Shown here: in pieces, positions 1-6,846 of the stretch
Position numbering within the stretch: the first letter of the stretch is position 1
Layout: each line of letters opens with the position of its first letter
Source of the DNA: Terriglobia bacterium
GTDB taxonomy: Bacteria > Acidobacteriota > Terriglobia > UBA7540
Assembly: GCA_030040455.1 (NCBI GenBank)
Contig: JASHTR010000418.1
Coordinates: 1 to 6,846 of the forward strand
Direction of reading: 5' to 3'
DNA length: 6,846 nucleotides
Notes under the pieces: generated by a model
What the model saw: the letters and a program-made list of their open reading frames with translations, nothing else
Told to the model about the DNA's origin: nothing
Database searches by the model: none
Position numbers and translations under genes: made by a program

Positions 1-50
1 CATGATCTGCTGGCGTCAAACTATTTCTATTTATGGATAAGCTCTTAACG
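1..50 (+). mobile_element. Right end of an IS5-family insertion sequence (cut by window edge)
   Basis: This segment matches 1601-1650 with only two mismatches (positions 34 and 48), and similarity stops abruptly at base 51. Bases 2-40 encode the last residues of a DDE transposase (MICWRQTISIYG, then TAA). The mismatch at 34 is synonymous (TAT versus TAC), so both copies descend from a coding element. The terminal sequence around 29-50 corresponds to the right inverted repeat of the better preserved copy at 1183-1650. The rest of this element lies to the left of the window, so I cannot say whether it is intact. It has the same orientation as the second copy. Confidence 0.8.
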
Positions 51-184
51 AATATGTCGGATGGTCAAGATGGTTTACGTGTTCTTGTGGGCCGTCGTTG
101 TCTGCGGAGTCGCCTCACGAATAAATTCCTCCAAGAGCAAAAGGCGAAATTTGGAGTAGACGACACTATGGTACTTCCGTCCGA

Positions 185-214
185 TTGACACGAGTAGCCG
201 GCAGGTTTTATATG
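185..214 (+). promoter_or_regulatory. Candidate sigma-70-type promoter for the secreted-protein gene
   Basis: A perfect TTGACA hexamer at 185-190 is followed after 18 bp by TATATG at 209-214, a 4/6 match to the -10 consensus. Transcription would start near 221 and give a leader of about 110 nt before the ATG at 330. The site lies downstream of the IS end, so the gene need not depend on an IS promoter. I saw no sigma-54-type GG/GC pair, which is sometimes associated with PEP-CTERM genes. The call rests on sequence match alone. Confidence 0.35.
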
Positions 215-258
215 TATTACCTTAGGTTAGCAGGAGTGCCTCCCGTCGCCATCTGCGA

Positions 259-279
259 ACGGTCGAGTAGAGTGACCGT
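259..279 (+). promoter_or_regulatory. Small hairpin / dyad in the 5' leader
   Basis: ACGGTC at 259-264 and GACCGT at 274-279 form a perfect 6-bp inverted repeat around a 9-nt loop. It lies inside the predicted leader of the gene starting at 330, about 50 nt before the start codon. It could be a weak RNA hairpin or a protein-binding dyad. Six-base dyads arise by chance, so nothing more is claimed. Confidence 0.2.
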
Positions 280-329
280 AAGAGGGTGGGTGGACAGCAA
301 ATAGCATTGGAAAAGAGGGGGACAAATTT

Positions 330-980
330 ATGAGGAAATGGCTAGCTTCATTACTTTTGGTAACACTGCTCGGGATAACTGCATGTGCCTTAGGCGACAC
401 CATCCAGACCGACTGGAGCATCGGAACGGGCGGGACGGTTTCGTTCAGTTCCGGCGCATCGATTACGGGCTCAAATCTTTCGGTCAACTCTGTGCAGCTC
501 GTCGACAACAATGTTGCCGGCGCAACACTGAATATAACCGACGGGTTGCTGTCGTTCTCGGATTCCAATTCCACGGGCCCTTTATCATGGGGAAATGGCG
601 GAACACTCAGCATCACAGGCTGCATTACCAGCGGCGCTTGCACGAACCCCGAGACTTTATTGTCGGACGACTTTCAAAGTGTTACTGTTGTTCCCATCAG
701 CGGTACCCTGGAAGTTACGTTCGGGGAGGTGTCGGGAATAATCAGCTCTGACGTTGCGAGCGCCTTCGGCGGGATCGACACCAGTTTTGCTGCTTCCAGC
801 TTTGATATTACGTTGTCTGGAAGTTCTTCTCCCTACCTCCCCACCTACGGCAGCATCGACGCGGTCGCTGCGACAGAGTACTGGAATCTCTCTACATCGC
901 TTTTGTTCCTTGGGCTAATTGGCGGGATTTTCGGAATGTTGACGCGCGCAAAGGTCCTGCGCATTCTTTTGCCTGTTTGA
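330..980 (+). CDS. Secreted PEP-CTERM-like protein of unknown function
   Basis: This gene encodes 216 residues. The N-terminus is a classic export signal (MRK, then a hydrophobic run to about residue 18). Two processing sites overlap: a lipobox-like I16-T17-A18-C19 and a signal-peptidase-I site A18-C19-A20. The mature part (about 22-180) is rich in Gly, Ser and Thr and low in charge, with a WSIGTGGTVSFSSG stretch near 29-42, as in beta-rich extracellular proteins. Residues 185-204 form a hydrophobic segment followed by basic residues (R206, K208, R211). This is the topology of a PEP-CTERM sorting tail, but the Pro-Glu-Pro motif is missing and ATEYWN stands in its place. The ATG at 330 has a GAGGGG ribosome site at 315-320. 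The gene is single, has its own promoter candidate and terminator, and sits between two IS5-type ends. From memory, the mature region resembles acidobacterial PEP-CTERM proteins; I could not search. The coding call is firm and the function is unknown. Confidence 0.75.
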   Translation: MRKWLASLLLVTLLGITACALGDTIQTDWSIGTGGTVSFSSGASITGSNLSVNSVQLVDNNVAGATLNITDGLLSFSDSNSTGPLSWGNGGTLSITGCITSGACTNPETLLSDDFQSVTVVPISGTLEVTFGEVSGIISSDVASAFGGIDTSFAASSFDITLSGSSSPYLPTYGSIDAVAATEYWNLSTSLLFLGLIGGIFGMLTRAKVLRILLPV

Positions 981-1017
981 TGCGCTTTCTGTCTTTCTGA
1001 TAAGCAGTAACCACGAA

Positions 1018-1049
1018 GGGAAGCGCCGGCCGGGCGTTTCCCTTTTTTT
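1018..1049 (+). terminator. Rho-independent terminator
   Basis: A 10-bp stem, 1018-1027 (GGGAAGCGCC) pairing with 1033-1042 (GGCGTTTCCC, with one G-U pair), closes a 5-nt loop. It is followed directly by seven T residues at 1043-1049. It lies 38 bp after the stop codon of the secreted-protein gene and should end that transcript. Confidence 0.9.
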
Positions 1050-1182
1050 CTTCTGAGGAACCACCAGCCGCTTAACGACCCCTGTAAAACCGGCTTGGTG
1101 CCTGCACATGGCATCGCTCCCCTCGTAGTATCCAAAAACTTGAACCAACTATCGTTTTCCGGACACCAAGCTATTACTACTA

Positions 1183-1650
1183 CGTTAAAAGATTACCCGT
1201 AAACAACTATTGAATTCCGAGGGGATTTAGGAGAAGATGATGACCCAAGATGCCACAGAAAAAATCTTGGGAAGTCTCCGAATGTGAAATTACTGATGGT
1301 GACGCTCGATGCCGTGGTAAGAGCCCGACCGGCACCTAGCCGCCGGAGCCCACAGCACCTGTGCGCCGATGCCGGTTACAAGGGCGCCCCAGTGTAAAAG
1401 GCAGCCGAGGTCTGCGGCTACCAACCGCTCATCAAGCAGCGGCGAGAAGAAGCGAGGGCCCAACAAACCCAGCCCGGCTACTGCGCCCGACGTTGGGTAG
1501 TCGAGCGCACCCACTCCTGGTTCAATCGCTACCGCAAGCTCTTGGTGAGTTTTGAAAGAACCGAAGAAGGCTACGTCGCCCTGCTGACTCTAGCCGCAGC
1601 CATGATCTGCTGGCGTCAAACTATTTCTATTTACGGATAAGCTCTTAGCG
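1183..1650 (+). mobile_element. Internally deleted IS5-family insertion sequence relic
   Basis: The left end at 1183-1204 is an imperfect inverted copy of the right end at 1629-1650, matching at 17 of 22 positions when one is reverse-complemented. Both ends contain the ...TTA..CCGTAAA core. Between them lies a broken IS5-type transposase gene. The element is about 468 bp, roughly half the usual IS5-family length, so it is a non-autonomous deletion derivative. The exact outer border and target duplication cannot be fixed: TTA or TAA-like bases flank both ends but do not give a clean match. The right 50 bp are nearly identical to 1-50. Confidence 0.82.
1237..1640 (+). pseudogene. IS5-family DDE transposase, internally deleted and interrupted
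   Basis: A start at 1237 (or 1240), preceded by AGGAG at 1229-1233, gives MMTQDATEKILGSLRM and then a TGA at 1285. The sequence resumes in a different frame from about 1281 with NVKLLMVTLDAVVRARP and continues as a recognisable C-terminal transposase to TAA at 1638-1640. That half holds HLCADAGYKG (second catalytic Asp, codon at 1368), an in-frame TAA at 1395-1397, and RRWVVERTHSWFNRYRK (catalytic Glu, codon at 1503). The middle of the protein, which should contain the first catalytic Asp, is missing, so the junction near 1270-1281 marks an internal deletion. By comparison with typical IS5 transposases of about 260 residues, roughly 100 or more residues are lost. The product cannot be active; the ends could still be moved by an enzyme supplied from elsewhere. 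Confidence 0.85.
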
Positions 1651-1777
1651 CCAGGTAGCGTCCTTACCCCGGCATCTTGTTGGCAAAAACCCGCCGGGAC
1701 GGCGGCGCTGTCAGTGAGAACGATGGAAGACGCGTGGCAAGAGAGTTCGAAATCCAAGAAGGAGAAAGGTAAACTGA

Positions 1778-2452
1778 ATGTCCAAGACCGACTTCATTGA
1801 TTATTTGAAAACCGTAGATTCCCCAACGCTCTCAAATGCGATTGAACTGCTTAAAGTCCGCTCTCGCCGCGAAGGGTTTGTACCGGTTGAAGTCCGCGCC
1901 TTATTCCCGGAATTTGGACGCATGGTGGGTTACGCCGTAACCGCCCAGGTGGAAACGGTGACGGAATGCTACCCCACAAACATCGACCTGTTTGTAGAGC
2001 TTTACCGCAAAGTCGGGGAATCCCCCAAGCCCGCCGTCGTGGTTCTTCAGGAAGTTGGCGGATATCCGAACTATGCTGCCCACTGCGGTGAAGTGATGTC
2101 CACCGTTTTCAAGCGCCAGGGGGCCATCGGGCTCGTTTCCGATTGCGCTGTGCGCGACCTCCCGGAAGTACGCGCCATCGGATTCCATTATTTTGCCCGC
2201 GGCGCCGTGGTGAGCCACGCCAACTTTCATATCGTGCGCGTAGGCGTGCCCGTCCAGATTCATGGGATGCCGGTTTCAACCGGAGACGTTCTACACGGGG
2301 ATGAGAACGGTTTGCTCTCCGTGCCGCGCAGCCACGAAAAGGAGATTGCCGAAGCGGTGGAAAAGGTTCGCTCCCGCGAACGGAAGCTCATGGATTGGGT
2401 GCGAAGCGATCAATTCAATCTGGAGGGTTTTCGGGATCATGTGGTTGAATGA
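1778..2452 (+). CDS. RraA-like / HMG-aldolase-family protein
   Basis: This gene encodes 224 residues of the RraA fold (often mis-annotated as demethylmenaquinone methyltransferase). The family includes divalent-metal 4-hydroxy-4-methyl-2-oxoglutarate/oxaloacetate aldolases and the E. coli RNase E inhibitor RraA. Visible hallmarks are an N-terminal helix DSPTLSNAIELL (14-25), the GE pair at 104-105, the core QGAIGLVSDCAVRD (114-127) with D122, R126 and D127 in the positions used for metal and substrate binding, ARG at 140-142, and GDVLHGDENGLLSVP (169-183). The usual VxDGxxRD reads VSDCAVRD, with Cys123 replacing Gly. At 224 residues it is longer than E. coli RraA (about 160) and nearer the aldolase-like members, with a charged C-terminal helix (185-210). 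The ATG at 1778 has GGAGAAAGG at 1761-1769. Conserved active-site residues favour a soluble aldolase or decarboxylase, but the substrate cannot be named. An IS relic ends 127 bp upstream and no clear promoter is visible between them. Confidence 0.88.
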   Translation: MSKTDFIDYLKTVDSPTLSNAIELLKVRSRREGFVPVEVRALFPEFGRMVGYAVTAQVETVTECYPTNIDLFVELYRKVGESPKPAVVVLQEVGGYPNYAAHCGEVMSTVFKRQGAIGLVSDCAVRDLPEVRAIGFHYFARGAVVSHANFHIVRVGVPVQIHGMPVSTGDVLHGDENGLLSVPRSHEKEIAEAVEKVRSRERKLMDWVRSDQFNLEGFRDHVVE

Positions 2453-2457
2453 ACCGC

Positions 2458-2549
2458 AGCTTTCAGCAATCGGCTCTCAGCAGTCAGCAAGGAAGCCTGG
2501 GAGGTAATCGCCGCTCTTGCTGAATGCTGAATGCTGATGGCTGAGTGCT
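2458..2549. repeat. Long imperfect palindrome built of 7-bp units
   Basis: Arms 2458-2490 and 2517-2549 (33 nt each) are reverse complements at 26 of 33 positions, around a 26-nt loop. Each arm is itself a tandem heptamer array. The right arm reads TGCTGAA, TGCTGAA, TGCTGAT, GGCTGAG, TGCT from 2518. The left arm reads AGCTTTC, AGCAATC, GGCTCTC, AGCAGTC, AGCAA from 2458. It starts 5 bp after the stop codon of the RraA-like gene and fills most of the gap before rmuC. It has the look of a dispersed REP-like intergenic element. It could form a strong RNA stem, but there is no T-tract right after it (the nearest is TTTTG near 2556-2560), so a terminator role is uncertain. Confidence 0.85.
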
Positions 2550-2576
2550 TTCTCCTTTTGACCCGGAACGAGGTGG

Positions 2577-3953
2577 ATGATGGATGCGTGGATTGCTGTG
2601 GCCACGGGTTTTGTAGTCGGAGCCGTGCTTTGCTGGCTGTGGATGAGGTCCCGCGCTCAAACCCTTCTCTCTGCCGTCCGCATTGACGCCGAAGGGAAAA
2701 TCAAGGGGGCGGAGAGCACCATCAACGAGATCCGGCCGCAGTTGCAGGAGCTTGCCGCGCTTCGCGAAAAGCTGAAAGGCGAGGAGCTTTTACGTGTCGC
2801 GGCGGAAACCCGGCTGGAGCAAGTCCAAACGAAGTTTGAAGAGCAAAAACAACTGCTGGAAGATGCCCGAGGGAAGCTGGTGGACGCCTTTCGTGCTCTC
2901 TCGGCGGAAGCGCTGAAGAGCAACAACCAGGATTTTATGGCGCTCGCGCGGAGCGCTTTCGAAACGATGCAGGCGCGCGCCGAGGGCGATCTGGAATCGC
3001 GCCAGAAAGAGATTCAGGCGCTGGTCGCTCCTCTTAAAGAATCGCTTGACCGATACGAAAGGCAGGCTCAGGAAATAGAGAAGGCTCGCCAAAACGCCTA
3101 TGGCGGCCTTGAGGAGCAGCTCCGCAATCTTTCCAGCATCAACCAGCAACTCCAGAAAGAGACCGGGACGCTGGCCAGCGCGCTTAAAGGCGGGCCGCAG
3201 GTTCGTGGCCGGTGGGGCGAGATGACGCTGCGGCGCGCGGCGGAGCTTGCTGGCATGTCGGGGCATTGCGACTTCGCGGAGCAGGAAACGCTCGCGGCCG
3301 AATCCGGGCGCCTTCGTCCCGACATGATTGTGAACCTTCCCGGCGGGCGTCGCATTGCCGTGGACGCCAAGGCGCCGCTCCAGGCTTTTCTGGATGCCGC
3401 CTCTGCAACCAGCGAGGAAGAGCGCAGCCACCATCTGGCGCGCCACGGCCAGCTTGTCCGCAACCACATGAACGAGCTGGCGTCAAAGGCTTACTGGCAG
3501 CAATTCGAGCGAGCTCCTGAGATTGTGGTGCTTTTCCTTCCGGGTGAATCGTTCTTCAGCGCCGCCATCGAGCAGGATCGCGACTTGATTGAAGATGCCA
3601 TGCTCAAGCGGGTGGTCCTTGCCACGCCCACCACTTTCGTCGCGCTTCTCAAGGCGGTCGCCTACGGCTGGCGGCAGGAAAGTATCGCGCAGAATGCACA
3701 GGAAATTAGCGAGCTGGGAAAACAGTTGTACGACCGCCTTCAGACGTTTCTCAGCCATTTCACCGGCGTCGGCGTTGCGCTCGGCAAGGCCGTGGCTGCG
3801 TACAACAATGCGACCGGATCGCTTGAAAGCCGCGTCCTGGTTCCTGCCCGCAAGTTTAAGGAGCTGGGCGCAGCCGGGGGTGAAGACTTGGGGGAAGCCA
3901 GCCCTCTGGAAGCTGTTCCCCGCGAGCTGGCCGTGCCGGAACAAACGGAATGA
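2577..3953 (+). CDS. rmuC: DNA recombination protein RmuC
   Basis: This gene encodes 458 residues, a normal RmuC length. An N-terminal hydrophobic anchor (about 4-22) is followed by a long charged helical region (about 40-205, predicted coiled coil) and the RmuC domain (about 205-435). The domain contains GRWGE (211-215), RPDMIVNLPGG with D249, VDAK with D263 and K265 (a PD-(D/E)xK-like nuclease core), FLPGE (320-324), ATPTTFVALLKAVAYGWRQE (349-368) and the closing SRVLVPARKFKELG. E. coli RmuC was found as a factor limiting inversions between short inverted repeats; biochemical activity is inferred from the nuclease-like core. Two ATG codons (2577 and 2580) are adjacent. GAGG at 2570-2573 is only 3 bp from the first and 6 bp from the second, so Met2 may be the real start. 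It lies 124 bp after the RraA-like gene, separated by the heptamer palindrome, and may be transcribed with it or on its own. Key residues are intact. Confidence 0.95.
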   Translation: MMDAWIAVATGFVVGAVLCWLWMRSRAQTLLSAVRIDAEGKIKGAESTINEIRPQLQELAALREKLKGEELLRVAAETRLEQVQTKFEEQKQLLEDARGKLVDAFRALSAEALKSNNQDFMALARSAFETMQARAEGDLESRQKEIQALVAPLKESLDRYERQAQEIEKARQNAYGGLEEQLRNLSSINQQLQKETGTLASALKGGPQVRGRWGEMTLRRAAELAGMSGHCDFAEQETLAAESGRLRPDMIVNLPGGRRIAVDAKAPLQAFLDAASATSEEERSHHLARHGQLVRNHMNELASKAYWQQFERAPEIVVLFLPGESFFSAAIEQDRDLIEDAMLKRVVLATPTTFVALLKAVAYGWRQESIAQNAQEISELGKQLYDRLQTFLSHFTGVGVALGKAVAAYNNATGSLESRVLVPARKFKELGAAGGEDLGEASPLEAVPRELAVPEQTE

Positions 3954-3989
3954 GCGAGCGGTACGATAGAGTCGCAGCCAAACTCAATG

Positions 3990-4095
3990 TCATTCCGGGG
4001 AGCGAGGTGATCCTGAGCGCAGCGAAGGAGGGCTCTGGCCGTGCCCTTTTGCCGGAATCTGCGCAAAGTGAGATTTCTTCCTTCGCTCGGAATGA
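3990..4095. repeat. Palindromic intergenic repeat between convergent genes
   Basis: The left arm at 3990-4007 starts TCATTCCG and continues GGGAGCGAGG. The right arm at 4080-4095, reverse-complemented, reads TCATTCCGAGCGAAGG, so the arms match apart from a 3-base and a 1-base indel. The inner part holds AGCGCAGCGAAGGAG (4016-4030) and GAGATTTCTTCCTTCG (4070-4085), further partly complementary pieces. A 12-bp direct repeat, TTTGCCGGAATC, occurs at 4048-4059 and again just outside at 4123-4134. Repeats with a CATTCCGAGCGAAG core are common and multicopy in many soil-bacterial genomes (recalled, not searched). It occupies the gap between convergent rmuC and the dehydrogenase operon and may form a two-way RNA hairpin. 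Confidence 0.65.
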
Positions 4096-4169
4096 TGCGC
4101 TCCAACTTTTGGCTTGCGGCTCTTTGCCGGAATCGGGGGACAAGCCGCGCACAAAAGCGCGCGTCCGCG

Positions 4170-5033
4170 TTACCCCGTTTTCACCGAAAGGTTACAGGCT
4201 GGCGACGCAGCGTGGAACTGGTTTCCTGGATAGTTGAGTTCCTTCAATCCCGCTGGCGAGGTGTAATATCCACGGATGGCCTCGGCCTTCAGGAGCGTGA
4301 AAAACCGCGTTCCGGCGTTCTCACCGTCTTCCTCGGGCCGGTCATCGCTCATCGCATTCATCACCTCAAGCTGCTGTGCTTCGATGAGCGCGAGGAACTT
4401 CGCGCCGTGCTTCTGCTGCGACTCGTGTTCCACCCACGCGAGACCTTCGCGACAGATCGCCTCAGGCTGATCGATTTCGAGGCCGTGCATCGCACCGGAG
4501 CCGTAGTAAGCCGCCGCCACCGCGCGATGTTCCGGCGAGAGCGCTCGCGCTGCGTCGCGGATGCCACCGGCCGACGCCATGCGTAAATCAATCCACTGTG
4601 AAACGGCTTCGGCTTCCTGCTCATGTCGGGCGATTTCGCCTTTTTCCAGACCTAAAACGAGTTCCATAAGGCGACGAAGCGCGCGGAAATCATCTTCGGA
4701 AAAGAACCTCGGCCTGAACCCGCCGGCCATGGGCCGCGCGTAATCCGTCTCGCAGCCGATTGGGACCGGATGGAACAATGCGTCGCTCTCGAGCGCGCGG
4801 CCCAGGCATTCGCTCGAAGGCAAATAAAGGCCCGGCGGCAGCGCTCCCGCAGGCTGTGGTGGTTTTTCATCCTTCGGAACGGCGGCAGCCGTGCTGCTGG
4901 GCGGGACCGGAAGGCCCGCCGCGAGCGCCGCGCTGCCAACCCTCAAAACCCACTCGCGGCGCGATAGCGGGTCTCCTGCCTTGGCATCCGGCGCGGGCTT
5001 TGCATCCCGATTTTTCTCTTTATCGCTCTTCAT
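4170..5033 (-). CDS. Gluconate 2-dehydrogenase subunit 3-like, Tat-exported small subunit
   Basis: This gene encodes 287 residues. A charged leader (1-23) precedes the twin-arginine motif S24-R25-R26-E27-W28-V29 and a hydrophobic stretch (about 30-50) ending in Ala residues, so the protein is probably exported by Tat. A Pro-rich linker (55-72) leads to a helical domain (about 110-275) with FFSEDDFRALRRLMELVLG and the family-typical end FFTLLKAEAIRGYYTS (244-259) plus LNYPGNQF (266-273). Known relatives are non-catalytic small subunits that fold with, and carry across the membrane, a GMC flavoprotein dehydrogenase. That enzyme is encoded 26 bp upstream on the same strand, so the two are almost certainly co-transcribed. 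The reading frame stays open to 5264, inside the upstream gene. I chose the ATG at 5033 because it does not overlap that gene and puts the Tat motif near the N-terminus; the ribosome site is weak. There is no CxxCH heme motif, so it is not the cytochrome subunit. Confidence 0.9.
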   Translation of the reverse strand: MKSDKEKNRDAKPAPDAKAGDPLSRREWVLRVGSAALAAGLPVPPSSTAAAVPKDEKPPQPAGALPPGLYLPSSECLGRALESDALFHPVPIGCETDYARPMAGGFRPRFFSEDDFRALRRLMELVLGLEKGEIARHEQEAEAVSQWIDLRMASAGGIRDAARALSPEHRAVAAAYYGSGAMHGLEIDQPEAICREGLAWVEHESQQKHGAKFLALIEAQQLEVMNAMSDDRPEEDGENAGTRFFTLLKAEAIRGYYTSPAGLKELNYPGNQFHAASPACNLSVKTG

Positions 5034-5059
5034 CGATTCAGCTTCAGAGAGACGGAACC

Positions 5060-6760
<1,701 letters not shown>

Positions 6761-6846
6761 CGCAAAACATCTTATCGCGTCCCGTCGCCGAACGCGAGCG
6801 TCCACCCGCGCGGCAAAGCTGCAACCAAAGGGAACGTCATTCGGAG

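Noticed and set aside
61..159. A 32-codon forward ORF with a hydrophobic stretch (VYVFLWAVVVCGVA) and a basic tail, resembling a small membrane protein
   Set aside because: No ribosome binding site precedes the ATG, no promoter lies between the IS end and the start, and an ORF of this length is expected by chance.
1092..1173. CTTGGTG (1094-1100) and CACCAAG inverted pair before the IS relic as a structured RNA
   Set aside because: Only 7 bp paired across about 60 nt, with no supporting helices or recognisable riboswitch core.
1725..1802. Short ORF MEDAWQESSKSKKEKGKL... overlapping the RraA-like start
   Set aside because: It runs through the ribosome binding site of the real gene, has no ribosome site of its own and stops after 25 codons.
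2790..3467. Reverse 225-codon ORF opposite rmuC
   Set aside because: rmuC on the other strand carries all conserved motifs; this frame is a high-GC antisense shadow.
4146..4161. CGCGC / GCGCG hairpin just after the small-subunit stop (reverse strand) as a terminator
   Set aside because: The stem is only 5 bp with a 6-nt loop, and no T-tract follows on either strand.
4041..4586. Forward 181-codon ORF over the convergent gap and the antisense of the small subunit
   Set aside because: Arg-rich composition without family features; it is a shadow of the reverse-strand gene and the palindromic repeat.
6761..6805. GTG start giving a 15-residue longer GMC protein
   Set aside because: The extra residues are Arg-rich and unlike the family, there is no ribosome site upstream of the GTG, and the ATG pair at 6760/6757 sits at a normal distance from the Rossmann motif.

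Overview
The window most resembles a fragment of an Acidobacteriota-type soil or environmental genome, although no marker gene proves this. The supporting signs are moderately high GC, a secreted glycine/serine-rich protein of the PEP-CTERM-like kind, a GMC oxidoreductase paired with a Tat-exported gluconate-dehydrogenase subunit 3, IS5-type transposase relics, and palindromic intergenic repeats.

Layout, left to right. Bases 1-50 are the right end of an IS5-family insertion sequence whose body lies outside the window. Bases 51-329 hold no convincing gene, but contain a plausible sigma-70 promoter (185-214) and a small leader hairpin (259-279). A forward gene (330-980) encodes a secreted or surface protein with a C-terminal membrane-sorting-like tail, and ends at a strong intrinsic terminator (1018-1049). 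I see nothing convincing in 1050-1182. Bases 1183-1650 are a second IS5-family copy in the same orientation. It keeps both terminal inverted repeats but is internally deleted and carries a premature stop. I see no promoter in 1651-1777.

Next come two forward genes: an RraA/HMG-aldolase-like protein (1778-2452) and the DNA recombination protein rmuC (2577-3953). They are separated by a long imperfect palindrome built from 7-bp units (2458-2549). The convergent gap 3954-4169 carries another dispersed-type palindrome (3990-4095).

The right third is a reverse-strand two-gene operon. A GMC-family flavoprotein dehydrogenase (6760-5060) carries a Cys motif like that of [3Fe-4S]-containing sugar dehydrogenases. 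It is followed after 26 bp by a gluconate 2-dehydrogenase subunit 3-like protein with a Tat signal (5033-4170). Together they probably form a periplasmic or membrane-associated sugar or polyol dehydrogenase in which the signal-less flavoprotein is exported with its Tat-tagged partner. No cytochrome c subunit is visible.

I found no evidence for a wholly new system. The most useful second looks are the IS-bracketed sorting-tail gene, the heptamer palindrome, and the Fe-S motif and unusual active-site residue of the GMC enzyme.
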